From positions 124,001 to 188,000 of the forward strand of contig JAJNNY010000038.1 of the NCBI GenBank assembly GCA_022453515.1: a DNA stretch of 64,000 nucleotides, in the 5' to 3' direction. How positions within the stretch are numbered: position 1 is the stretch's first letter; each line of letters starts with the position of its first letter. The translations under genes and the position numbers were made by a program. Shown here one piece after another: positions 34,063 to 45,907 of the stretch. The notes under the pieces were generated by a model, which searched no databases, had not been told where the DNA came from, and saw only the letters and a list, made by a program, of their open reading frames with translations. The stretch is from Astrocystis sublimbata. Its lineage: Eukaryota; Ascomycota; Sordariomycetes; Xylariales; Xylariaceae.

Positions 34063-34083
34063 CACTCACCACTCACCACTCAC
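34063..34083 (+). repeat. (CACTCAC)x3 tandem repeat
   Basis: Three perfect copies of a 7-mer in the leader region of the GH3-C/GNAT gene. Confidence 0.9.
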
Positions 34084-34433
34084 CATTCCCCAAATCCCCA
34101 AATCCCTCCACAAGATCTATCTCCCTGAGCAGCTGGTGTTCTAACCTAGTTTCTAGACTAGGCAGTACGCGTGTCTCCTGCAAAAATACTATCGCGTCTA
34201 TCAGACTGTTCAACCACCTACCCGAGAATACCCCCTTGAAGCCTACGTCACTGAACATGTCAATCTGACAATGCTTACATCTCAGCTTTGAGCTCATCGG
34301 CATCTCTTCTCTGTTTTGTAAACCTGCCTTGTCCAGCAGTTGTCCCACTTCTTTCCTCATCTTAGTTTGTCCCGGCAGAAGGCTGGTTTCATGGAGGCAG
34401 GGGGGCTCTCGAGACAGTTCTTGCCCGACGGAA

Positions 34434-36111
34434 ATGATTTCAGGTCAATCTGTCCTAACGTCCGGAAATCGTGGAGGCCCTCGTCAACCGCAGGTGACAG
34501 TGACCCAGGATTATCAAGCCTGTATCCCGCTCACCAGAATTCTTGGGGAAGGTGATATTTTACTGCTTCTCACACCAGTCGTCACACCTCTTGAACAAAA
34601 TGGATGTGACCCTTTTGAGCCCTTTGGCCGAGCACTGGCTACGAGGCATCCGTGGATTCGGCACGTTCCATACATTGCGCAGAATGGAATTACGAATACG
34701 CATACTGGTTTCATAAGGCGGGCAAAGGCCATCATCTTCATCATTTCAGGTCCACCTCACCCCAGACAAGAGCCGCAGGTCGAGATTGCCGAGGTTGCAC
34801 GGACAGTTGGTGATGGAAAGCCTCACATTATCATTGCGTGTGGAAATGTTCACGACTGCGATCTCGTGGACTCTGATTTTTCGACGATCGTACAATTGAC
34901 AGGCTACTCCCCGATGGATTTACGGGCGGCAGCGGCGGTACTCTTTGGCGAATCTACAGGGACCAGTGCGAGCGGGGTGAAGGTCCAAGAGCTGATTATG
35001 GCGCCGAAGCATTGGCCGCCGGAAGAATGGGACGGACGGGATGTCAGTCCAGTTTTCGATCTCTGGAACAATTGTTTACCTGACCAATTTCACCTTCAAA
35101 AGTTTCCGTTGCAAAATCTGCTGCAACGAGATGGATACGCCATGCATTTTGTGGTCAGACTTCCAGATACGCGTGAGATAATAGGGTTTTGCGCAACCTA
35201 TACTACGTTTGTTGACAAGGCTGGGGAACGCTTGATCGGTTCTCTTGCTATGATCATAGTGAAGTCTCCTTATAGACGGCGAGGTGTTGGACGAAGTCTC
35301 TACGAACATGCGCTGGGAAGGCTGAAAAGGATTCGTGGGGTGGACCGGCTCAAATTAGGCTCGACATATCCTCGCCTCCTGAGTGGCATACCTGCAGGCT
35401 TCTCCTCCGAAGATTGGTTCAAAAGGCGCGGATGGCCTATGGATAGACTTGGCCCCGGACGCGGACAGTACATTTGTGACTGGCTACTAAAAATCGAAGA
35501 CTGGCCAGATGGAGGGTTCTCCATCGTCCCGCCCGGCATGGTGTTCCGCCAGGCTACTTTTGATGACTTTGAATCTGTATCGAAGTTTATCGAGAGGGAG
35601 ACTGCTCGCAAAGACTACACGGGCTGGTACGATCAGTACATGAACCTCGCTCATGACGGGCGATTGAACGACATCGTCTTAGGCTTAGACCAGTCACAGA
35701 TCGTTGCCGCCGCGTTAGTCTACACGACGCATGATGGTAGCCCGCTATCATTGGACCTCCCCTGGGCGCGGACGATTGGAAACGACGTGGGTGGCGTAAC
35801 GTGTATTTGTATTGCGGGTTTGTCGCATGCGCCCCAGTCCAATTTTGAACCGAAGGCTAACTTGAACCGCAGATGAAGATGGCGCAATGACGAGCAGCAA
35901 AGATACTATCATGATCAGACTCCTTGATGCGTGTATCTCTGTGTTGCGGGACCAAGGGATGCAACGTGTGTACCTAGATGCGATCAAAGGTGGTGATGAG
36001 GGGTTCCAATCAATGGGTGAGTGTTCTTACAGACATAGTATGCTTCTATCGCTAAGAAAGCAAGGTTTCCAAAAATGGGCTCGGTACAGTGAGCTCTGGC
36101 AGCAAATATGA
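34434..36111 (+). CDS. GH3 C-terminal domain fused to two GNAT domains, catalytic GH3 domain absent, 524 aa
   Basis: Exons: 34434-35817, 35873-36016 and 36065-36111. Residues ~21-185 match the alpha/beta C-terminal domain of fungal GH3 beta-N-acetylglucosaminidases (VTVTQDYQACIPLTRILGEG, LLLLTPVV, FEPFGRALATRHPWIRHVPY, AKAIIFIISGPP, HIIIACGNVHD, IVQLTGYSPMDLRAAAAVLF). In the full-length fungal family an N-terminal GH3 TIM barrel of roughly 400-plus residues comes first, with GNAT sequence at the C-terminus. Here the first GNAT has the acetyl-CoA motif RRRGVGRSLYEHAL (about 281-294). The second runs from PPGMVFRQATFDDF to GGDEGFQSMGFQKWARY. No barrel sequence is visible upstream. The frame is open to 34329, but that start is TTG, so the first ATG is 34434. 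A possible acceptor (CAACCGCAG, ending 34493) lies exactly where homology begins, so an upstream exon may once have joined there. The last two introns are 55 and 48 nt. Confidence 0.8.
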
Positions 36112-37367
36112 CCAATGCGCGGTCAGGTTGCTATCTAAGTGCACGACTCATGAAAGTTGAGATCTTTGAACATGTTCGGGCTATCTGAAACAGTCCGGTC
36201 TAAGGTTACATGATACAGATGGCCAACTGAATAAAGACGATTGGTTCGATTTCCTGTGAGGCGTTGCATGGATGTTCATAATATCCGGAACGAACGCGCT
36301 CGTTAGGGTATCTGTTCAACGCAGCAATACTGTCCCCACCAACGTCGTGGGACCTATTTCGCTAACAGACGGCACTCAGCATTGAAGCTACGGTTGTTTG
36401 AACATGTCGCCATCTTCAGCTCAGCTCAATCTCTATTCCACCCCCCAAAAGACTTAACAGGTTTGGGGTTCGAAAACAGGTACTGCAAGAAAGCCGACAA
36501 ATGCCCCCCTCATAATGTCTTACATCTCGGCCAAACGCCAACAGAGCACGAAAGCTGTTGGGAAAACATTGAGCCTCTTGCGTCTTGGAAATGTGGCGTA
36601 TGCCTCATTTAGAGTAGGCAAAATCTACATACCACGAGCTTTACTGGGACCGGCTTAAATGTGAAGCCATTGTCCCATGAACACCATATCGTTGTGACAT
36701 ATCAACACCGGGTGCGACGGCCTACGGTACACTTCTATCTTGCTCCACATCTTGGCAATGCCAACAAATTGCCTGAGCGGGGGTTCGTGGGGGCGGAATC
36801 CTACGAAAATATACACCATGACACACTGCTCACAAAAGCCAGTGAGACGCCGCTTCACCGACTCCCGTCTTACTTCACGTCGGCTGTTCAAATTCTGGAA
36901 GATAGTCACGAGGGATAAATACTTCGCTGAGATAAAGAAAGGACGATGATTTACACGAAGCCATCCCTAGGGTATCAAGTTTACTCTGCCACTCTTCGAA
37001 AATGCATATCGCCACAAAGCTGCTTTCGTTGTCAAATGCTATTTATATTCTCTACATTACATGTGTATTTGTTGCATTACCCTTTCGAGGACCACAATGC
37101 ATTGCAGTACGACTACCTTGAGCAGGGCTCGCTGCATGTCAGCATCAGAGTGGCATTACAAATGGGCAGTCACATCCGAGTCTTCAGTAACTGTCTCCTA
37201 TTTGTCCTATCCTTGTCAAATCCGCATCTGTTGTACTTAAGCCACTCTAACTTGTGTGTATATACTAGATGTATCAAAACTGTATTCGTAGAAAGCAATA
37301 TTGGGGACGCCCCTGAAGGCTAGAATGGGTCATAGCACGCCTACGACAATGTGTCACGCGCCAATGA

Positions 37368-37754
37368 TTGAATGATTACGGTAGCACAGTTAGCAACCAT
37401 CGTTTCATGCATGTAGGCAGCCTGCTGGAGGTTGAATGCGCAATTACATCCCCCAATTTGCAGATGCACATCATAAGCTGTTCTCGTCGCCGCTCAATTG
37501 ACAGCGTAGGGCAGCCATTTGTCTGGTCGGGTGCAAGCCCAAACTTTGGGACGCCCATCAGCGGCACAGCTGCTTCTGCTGATACCATTTCCAGCCCAAA
37601 CAAGTCTACAATTTCTGCTCTGGGCGTAAAATGTCCATTAGCTAGAAGCACAATGAAAGGCTTGCTGCTTTGTAAGCAACCTGAAGAGCTGACGGTGACA
37701 ACAGTACACGCCAACCATTCTACAATTCTAAACGGCGATGTCAGTGAGTTCTAA
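37368..37754 (+). other. Unassigned open frame, up to 128 codons
   Basis: The nominal start is TTG; the first ATG (37407) would give 115 codons. The composition (Ser/Thr-rich, several Cys) is protein-like, and the frame ends next to a GTCAGT that could be a donor. No family is recognised and an opposing frame of similar length overlaps it. Confidence 0.15.
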
Positions 37755-39964
37755 AACCCGGGCGTTACATTGGCAACAACGCATCAAGTGATCAGTATGC
37801 GCATTGAATATATCAGCTCATCATCAACACTAGAATGGCTCACAAACACAGTTATTGCATAGTATCAATGGCCTCCTATGGCCATTTTTATGGCATAAGC
37901 TTGGCAGACGAGAACGATACGAGGATCGTGGGTTTGTAGGGGTCTAACGAAGACCATTTGATGCTGGAATCTACTAAGAATTGCCTGGACGGAAGTCTCC
38001 AACCAGATTTCGGGTTGACCAAACGCCGGTTGTCGCTGGAATGGCTACAGCATAGTCTGACACTGCCTAACATATCCGAGCAACGGTATTGGATATGTTG
38101 GCGAGTGCTGCTACGCCGCAGCAGCGCGATCAAATCTCACCATCCCTCTGCGAATGACTCTGCCGCCCATCCAGCGGCTCATTGGCGTCATCTATTCCAA
38201 AAGCGCCCACAAGGTAAAAACGTCCAGTCGCCATAGCACCCGTTACACCAAACTTCCGAGTGGCCTGTGGTGTGACCCATACAGCCATCCTCCTCGCCTC
38301 TCACGGGGCCGGGCTCGAACTCATTAAGTCTTGTGTCACCTCATCGACCATGATGGTGTCATGTGTACTCGATGCGGAGGCCAGAGCGCTTGAATCAGAG
38401 GAAACGGTGAGAGGTGGCGATAATGGCTGAGGACAAGTTGACGGTTTGTAACATCAAACGATATGGGTATCTGTACCCCGTTACACTATGGTTTGAGGAA
38501 TACGACTCACCAACCCGTGAATGGCTGAGCGCTCTTCGCTTGTGTTGTGTGTATATAGCCCGTGGTCGTCATCTCGATCGTCCGCTCTCCTCGTCCCACT
38601 CAGTGATAATATATATAGTAGATCAGTCACAAGCAATTGCATCCAGGCGGCTGTCTTCCTAGGTCTGGCGATACCACCGCGTACACAGGTGGCAACAAGC
38701 ACAGCACCTCGGAGCATTGGTATCGGCCCTGACTCTCCGTCGATTGTATGTCTGGCCGATCTGGATCGGAAGTCTGTTGTGACACAAGAAGACCCATACA
38801 TACCGCTACTTCGGCTGTGCCCGCCTTTTGATATCGACCTAGGACCCGAAGGACGTATGTACTTACATACCTCGGGTAACCGAACCTTCTCATCTTTGCA
38901 TAAGCGCGACCCTGGCTCTTGACACAGCGTACAGTCACTCTCTAGTGAAACATCATGGATGTATCGCATTCGTATGTGTAAGGCGTGAATTTATGTATGG
39001 CAGCTTTACACACTCCGAGATCTTGCTGCCGATTTATTCAGGTACTCAGGTACTGTACCACCTCCCAACACGAACATGACCTTTCATTCTGTACGACTTC
39101 GGAGCGTCATCGCCGACGGACAGACCACAGAGATGACTAGATTACACACAGCCCTTCTCTGGCATGCTCTCGGAATCACAAAATGCCAAACGATATATAT
39201 GACATTTCCCCAATACCCGAATTTATGATTTCAGGGCCAGCAGGAGCTTTGGATCCTATTTCTCTTCACGACCACTGCTTCGTTGCCCTTGTCACATTGC
39301 CGCAGATCGACCGGAGATCAGGGGCCTGATTCGACGTTCGTCGTGCTGACATACATATCTACATGGCGGGACGCCACCCCTCCTGCATAACGAGACTGAC
39401 AGGCGTATGTAGCTGCCAGATTTGTTACAGTATGTAACCCAGTCTGACTCTATAGCTTTCTCATCGCCACATGTTTTCCTTCGCTCTCTCTCATTATCCA
39501 TCTTGAAGGCCAGAAAAAGCGCGCGCCAAAGAGAAATGCATACATAAGCCAAAGATGATGAATCGGTTCCAAAAGAACGAACTAGGCATAAACCTATACT
39601 TCCCCCATCAGTGTTGGCAGGAACTTATATCCTGTAGCAGAGGTCGTCAACTATCTGTCTACCTTTCAAATGGGTCAGCATTCCAAGGGGCAGGTGACAT
39701 GATTGATACAGGACGGGAGGCTCACGAATGGACTGGCCTCGCGGGGCATTGCCCATTTTATGCTTCCCCCTACCTATTCCTGACGTGCAATATAGGTAAG
39801 TATTATAGGCAATGATATAGCCCATACTGTATCTGTATGAAGTCTGTTTGCCTGACGGTTCACCTTACTCGGCTCGAGCCCAAGCCTCACTCGCATACGT
39901 ATGTACGCACCTCCCCGGCATACCAGTTTCGATCTTTCCTTCAATGTAGAACTGTAACACACCT

Positions 39965-40140
39965 ACACTCATCTCATCGCATCGCATCGCATCTCATCAC
40001 GTCACATCTGGCCTTCTTTCCTTCCCTCGTCTCGTCTCGTCATACCAACCTTACCTTACCCTACCTTACCTTAACGCACCTAACATCCATTCCAGTACAT
40101 ACCTTTGTCCGATACCGACATAGCCGGTACACACCCACGT
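39965..40140 (+). repeat. Pyrimidine-rich simple-sequence tract
   Basis: Runs of GCATC, CTCGT (x3) and CTTAC/CCTAC units. Such tracts are common in fungal promoters and leaders, but no gene follows within a short distance on this strand. Confidence 0.7.
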
Positions 40141-41114
40141 CCACACCCACATCCACATGCGACCTCACCCTCGCACACAGAGAGCTTGGTTAAGCCGGAC
40201 ATCCCACAGCCCATCAATCCAGGTGATCAAAATAGCAAGTAGCTCATTGCCCTAGACCGAGTCACAATCGCCAGCCGTGCGCCCTGCCTTCCTGTTCAAT
40301 TTTACCTCACTCAGGTACCTAGCTACCTACCTGCCTGCCACCTGCCCCATTTCGGTCATCTACATACTAACGTGCGTGATCATCCCGTGCTGGCTGCTGT
40401 TGTGCGACCTTCTTTGGGTTGGGGCCACCGGAACGTAGAGGGATACAGTACTACCAAACGGGTCTGTATAGGTAAGTACCTACCTACCTACCTAGTCAGG
40501 CGAGTATCCCTGATAGATATGGATCATACTCTTTCACTTAGGATGTGAGATAGGATTGATTGAATTCATGAGAGATTTGATTCTTTTCTAAGACGAGAAG
40601 AAATAAACGTGATATTCTGGCCAGGCTAAAGACCTTCTTTCTACAACAAGCAGAGGGGTGAGTAGGTAGTATTTATCACTAACAATTTTGCTACGATTGC
40701 CTCGTCACACGCACCCTTATTCTCGAGCATCTCGAGCACCAACTTTTGGGGCAAATAGCCCACCTGCTGTTATGTTCAGTCTACACGCATGCTTGAGTTG
40801 AGACATTGGTCAAAGTAGATTCAAACATACGATGAAACAGAACAGAGCCGAATGCATTTTTCGCAGTTCGTTCATACAAAGTAAATCACTTTTCGATCAG
40901 TCATACCGCCCATAAATACTGAGCAGAGAGAGAAAGAGCAGAAAGCTTGAACTCTAGTGGTATCCTCACATTCCCAAACGCCATTACCTTGCCTGCCACC
41001 CAGCCCTTTTTTTTTATTACGCTCCCCCTTTCACCCTTTGCATCCCTTTCAACCTATGCATCTGCGGCCTATGCGTTCTCTCGTATATAAAATCCTCAAG
41101 CCGATAAAGACAGA

Positions 41115-44100
41115 TCATGCCCATCTGGAGAAGTCCAGACTCTCCACTAGCGAGTCTGCTGCCGTGGGCGGCGTGGTTTCTGTGATATCCGCAGCCGAAG
41201 TAGCCGTTGAAAGTATCGACCCGCGATGGGAGGCCTGATCGCCTGTGTTGGCAGTGAAGAATGTAACTACCGATGATCGTCGAAGACTTATGCTGTCACG
41301 AATCGTAGATCCTTGTCTGGGTTCAAGCTGCGATCCAATGCTACCTGGGGCGAGTGTAGTGCCGTGGTTCTGAGCGGTGTTCGGGGGCGAAGGCGCTGGT
41401 GTTCCACCAGGAGTTGTCTTCGCTCCGTACTTCTCACGTAGTCGTGCAATGTCCCGTAGTCGATTGCCCCACGATGAAATATGTTCGCCTCCCTCGCGGT
41501 TTGCCCAGACGTGAGAGAAGAAGGATGCATTGAGCGCCAGAAGTCTGATGAGGTCCGGCAACGCCTTCAGGCTTACGATCTTGGTCTCTGATGCTGGCGA
41601 GATCTCGGGAAAGCCAGGCTTGCTCATAACTTGCACCTTATAGAACGAATCTTCCATGTCCTTTGGTGTTCGCTGTCGGGTGGCGACGAACGAAGCGCGA
41701 GACTCCGGAGCGATCACGATGTAGACGTAATTGAAGTCACCCGGAAATGTGTCGAATTTAAAGGGCAGTCCGGAGTCGTTGAATACAATATTGACAAAGT
41801 CGTTGCCAATGTGTCGCTTCTTCAGGGTACATTGCGAGTCACGTTCCAGATCAGTGGGCATCTGAGTTGTGACATGGAATACAATTTCCGTGACACGGTC
41901 TCTCCAACAGAACGTATACTCACCATCCGTATCATACTGTCTGTCAAGACCCTGCAAGTTGAAAGTTGCACCTTTCAACTTCGTCAATGTCCCAAGACCG
42001 TTCAAGAATTCGACATAATCGCTGCTACCAGAAACATTGGCTAATATTTCGGCCTCCTTTGTTTGGTTTTCCCCGATATATATTACACCAACTTTGTGAC
42101 CATCCAGTGTAGAGTTGCGATCAAAGACTCTGATGGCCATGTCAACAGCCTCGTCGTTAGGAAGGGGAATCGGCTTGCTTATATCATTGTACTGAGGCAT
42201 CGAGGACAGCAGTTGCACAAGCAGATGATTGGGCAGCACAGAGTTCGAGTCTCGGGTGCCGTCATCCTTTCTCGTTGGTATTTGATGGGCAGGGGGCGGG
42301 CGGAACGACTCGCAGATCGTGAAGGATGAAGTGCCCGAAGGTTGCCTTTTAGTGATCTGGGCCCAGCCTGAAGTCACAGCTTGTTCTACCGTTACGATGC
42401 TGTTGCCGATCAACCACCTCTTCTTAAGAATCTCGCCAAATCGGTCAGGGGTAAACAGAGGATCGGCAGCAGACTCATCCACGTCAGCGTATGTCACTCG
42501 CTGCATAAAATCGATTGAAGTTCTGGCCTGTTCATCCAGAACTTGCGAGCCATCAACATCCGTGAAGAGATTCTTGGCGATCCACGAGACGTGGCTCGCA
42601 CGATCTTCGAGTTTCAGTGCTAGAAACCAAAAAATGATGACATGGTATGCCAATGTATAGACATACTGAGGGAGATCATCAGATGCATTGGGTTGTGATG
42701 AGATATCAACCGCCATAGAGGATTTTCTGGATTGGGAGATGTCGCCAATAGAACTCGGTCTATAGCTTTGTTTCTTGCCCCTGACAAATTGTAGATAGCG
42801 AACACAAATGCCGAAAACGATTTGATATTCTTCTTTGCGAAAGTTTTTGCATAGATATGGCAATCGACTAAGGCAGGCTAGGAACTCAAGAATATGCATT
42901 GCCACATAAGGCTGTGTGATGATGGATGACATGCGCTGTAGTATGGGCACCAGGACTTTACCCACAGAGGAAGGGAGCTCATGGCAACAAATTGTGAGAG
43001 CATGTATGCAGCACTTGGCACTGCGCTCCCATGTTGTTATTGAATGAACCAAAGTCCAAACAATATCGTCTTCTTCCGACTTTTGAAAATGCCGATGGTA
43101 ACTCAATATCATCGTGAGAGAGTGAAGAAGGCAAATTGCGACGTCAGCTTTACGCAACCCAGAGGCGCTTGGAGGTTCCTGAACATGGCCGTGTCTGATC
43201 TGCTCACACACTAGTTTTCGCAGCTCCTGCAGCTGTGGTACAGCACTGCTGAAGACAGCGTGGTTGCTCAACTGCGATGGAAGATGTACTAGGACGTAGC
43301 TGAGAACTTCCCAATCACAGCCATCTTGTATCAGGTGCAATACGGTCTCGAGCCACAAGGCTACAGGCAAAAGAGCCTCCTCTCTTTCCGAATCACCATT
43401 GTCAGAAACGTAAGAATAGAGCACAGGGCTGGCGGTTACAGACGGCGAATCTGGCAGCACATCTAGCTCAGATGCAACCCACAGTGCCTGATTCTGATTG
43501 TTCCCCGTCTTTGTCGCACTAGGTACTCGGTAAGAAGCGGTTCGCTCTGGCAACTGTGCCTGGGAGATCGATAGGCCTCGCGCAGAATGAGAGGATCCTC
43601 CAGCCTCGGATTTCGAGAGCCTAGCCTGCTGTGAGGCCTCCTCAGCCAATCTGCGCGCTATTGCGGCTTCGGTCCTGAAAAGTGAGGTAGCCAGACTGTT
43701 GATGTCCATGTATTTAGTAATGAATATTCGATTGGCCCAGTCGGCCCTCACACGGAACAGAAGCTCCATTGCGGTGAGACGAGCATCTGTCTCGTTATTG
43801 AATTTCGCTATATGAATAAGAATGTTAAAAAGTCGGATGGATTTGGCAACATCTACATTCATGACGCGAATAAAAATATGTACGAAGCCTTTTGTGACGA
43901 CGTTGGCCGGTGTTTGCTTGGCTGCTTGTTTGAAAGCTGTCGAGTCAATGGAAGAAGGGGATGGTTGCGAAGGCGAAAGGGCGACTGAGAGCGATCGGCT
44001 ACTGCCAATGATCCCACGCAATGTGTCTATGATATAGCAGAAAGTATGGAAACTAGTCGAAATCGACACAGAAGCAGCGAAAGACACGACCTCCTGGAGG

Positions 44101-45907
44101 ACCAAGTTGTTCGTTTCTTCAGCGATCCCCGCGAGTAGGTGCTTCACGAGGCTGGGGATAAAGTCTGGCTCTTCTCCATTGTCAATGAGCTCTAATAGGT
44201 CAAAAACCTGCGTGGTTGCTCGCAAGGCGTTCAATCTCACGTCGGTGGACCGTGCTGTATTCTTGAAGAAGCCATCCAAGACGAGATCCAAATTCGCCTT
44301 CCAATGTGCATCGGATGGAAAACAGCAACGAAAGTCTTTGAAGTAATCCAGAATCAAGGCCGCTGCGGAGTCAGGGATTACTTGGTGAACATTAGCGAAG
44401 AACAAGATGCAATCTTGTCTCTGAATAAGTGGACCTTGTTGGCTCTTTATAATTGTTTCGACTTGAGCCACAAGCTTCAACAGTTCCTTGATTATCAATG
44501 CTTCGGGTTGATCGTCCTCTCCCGAGGGTGAAGGTGAAGCGGTGCTCTTGACAGCGCCGGCCGAACAGGCTGTAGCAACATCGAGAATCAGTGTCCAGTC
44601 TTCGTCTACAAGCATAGTGTTGACTTCCCCCTGGCTATCGCAGAACAACACGTTTATTAGTTTTAGGATATCCAGATTGATTTTCGGATTGGCTATGACC
44701 TCCGCGACCTTGGACAAGCCGTTTACTAAAATAGCATACGAGACAGGCGGGAAGCCCTTCTCGGAACTCTTCGCCACAAGTTTTCGGAGAACCGAGAGGG
44801 CTCCTCGAATTTGTCGTTTGTCATCATCCACGGCAGCATTTCTGAGACCATCTAAGAGCACCCTTACGGTTGCTTGACCGTTATGCGATTGACACAGCAT
44901 GCTGATGGTATGCCATGCATCTTTTTGGGCGTCTGGTACCAAACAGTGAATGGATGACAGGATCTGAACGCAAGGCTGCAGCTTGTTTGTGGGGAGAACT
45001 CCAAAAGTGATGATAGCGTCTAGAATGCCACTGCATGATCGCATTTCCTCGACATTGCTGGTTTTTTGGCATATATCCAACAGAGTGTCCACCAGGGCTT
45101 CGGCCGCCCTGTCATCAGCATGAACATAGTTGAATTTGATCACATCGCCGACGAAGGAGAAGAGGTCTGCAAAGTCTTTGTCTTCGCGGGTGGCGATGGA
45201 TTTGGTCTTCAAACGCGGGCCTTGCTTTCTTGCGTTGGTTCTAGCGTCCTTGACGATCTTGAAGCTCGCCTGTAGCCATATTGACAGAAGTGGAAACAGG
45301 TCGTAGTCAAATCCAGTGATGCGTCGGCCGTTCTGGGCCAGCTCTATAAGCGCAATGAGCTGGTAGTGGAAGTCGTTTGGGTTTTCGATTGTACATAGTG
45401 CCCGAAAATACTCTTTCCGCTCTAGATCGGAGGAGGATGGATGCTTGACACACTCGATAAGGAGTTCCCAGCCAGTAACACGCGTGCCATTGGGGTTGTC
45501 GGGCTCGACGAGATCCTTTGCGGAATGCCAGATGCTCATCGCCTGTGCATCGCCGATCAGCACTCAAGGCCACAAATCGAGAGGACTGAGCATACCGGGT
45601 TGTGAGGAAACTTAGCTATCATAGCACAGAGCGACTTGGCCGCCGCCACCCGCTCGTTCATCGTCCCATCCTTTAACTGATCGAACAAGGCGACAAACTC
45701 AGGCGGCAAGGCGTGGACGACGGGTACGGACGCCAAGTGCTCGGCTATTTCAGCATGGACAGCCGAGGGCCCGGACGACTGAGCGGGAAGAGGTGTGGAC
45801 TTGGTCAGCTTGGCAGCGCCAGCCAGGCCCTTGAAGACGCTGGCAAGGGCTCCGACAGCTTTCGAGTCTGGAGGCGGCGGCGCCCCGTCCCCGGGCGACG
45901 GGGACAT
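41115..45907 (-). CDS. TSC2: Tuberin (TSC2 homologue), Rheb/Rap-type GTPase-activating protein, 1579 aa
   Basis: Two exons: 45907-45596 and 45542-41115, split by a 53-nt phase-0 intron (CCG|GTATGC ... GCACAG|GCG). Tuberin with hamartin restrains Rheb and TORC1, linking nutrient state to growth. Exon 1 gives a Pro/Ala-rich start (MSPSPGDGAPPPPDSKAV) and the beginning of the N-terminal helical repeat domain. Exon 2 continues AMSIWHSAKDLVEPDNPNGT and then a long alpha-helical tuberin region. The C-terminal GAP domain lies at about residues 1290-1490: YTFCWRDRVTEIVFHVTTQM, then KKRHIGNDFVNIVFNDSGLP with the catalytic 'thumb' Asn near residue 1351, then TFPGDFNYVYIVIAPES. The catalytic Asn is present, so GAP activity is expected. 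A Ser-rich tail of about 110 residues follows. A single 4.4-kb exon is notable beside the intron-rich neighbours. The hamartin partner is not in this window. Confidence 0.93.

Larger units (their letters stand above)
31635..34433. repeat. Long divergent intergenic region with repeat words and tandem 5-8-mers
   Basis: 2.8 kb between Mis6 and the GH3-C/GNAT gene. AGGTACCT/CCTAGG words are dense at about 31850-31900, 32030-32060, 32200-32375 and 32670-32705. Four separate short tandem repeats follow at 33020-34083 (listed separately). Several open frames are present, but none is gene-like, and I see no remnant of a GH3 catalytic domain on the plus strand. Confidence 0.6.
36112..41114. other. Large gene-poor region, 5 kb
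   Basis: Between the convergent GH3-C/GNAT and tuberin genes. I see no recognisable gene. Open frames up to 162 codons exist on both strands; only 37368-37754 looks mildly protein-like. The part at 39960-40140 is pyrimidine-rich with short tandems (GCATC, CTCGT, CTTAC). ACCTAC/AGGTAC words occur at about 40313-40332 and 40471-40492. AT content is not extreme. Confidence 0.45.

Noticed and set aside
36235..36262. GGTTCGATTTCC, another B-box-like match
   Set aside because: No pairing arms around it, so no cloverleaf can be drawn.
38481..38969. 162-codon minus-strand frame in the 36-41 kb gap
   Set aside because: A plus-strand frame of 133 codons overlaps it, there is no domain or splice support, and the composition is not gene-like.
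39837..40193. 118-codon frame rich in Thr, Ser, His and Leu
   Set aside because: It translates a pyrimidine-rich simple-sequence tract; no domain.
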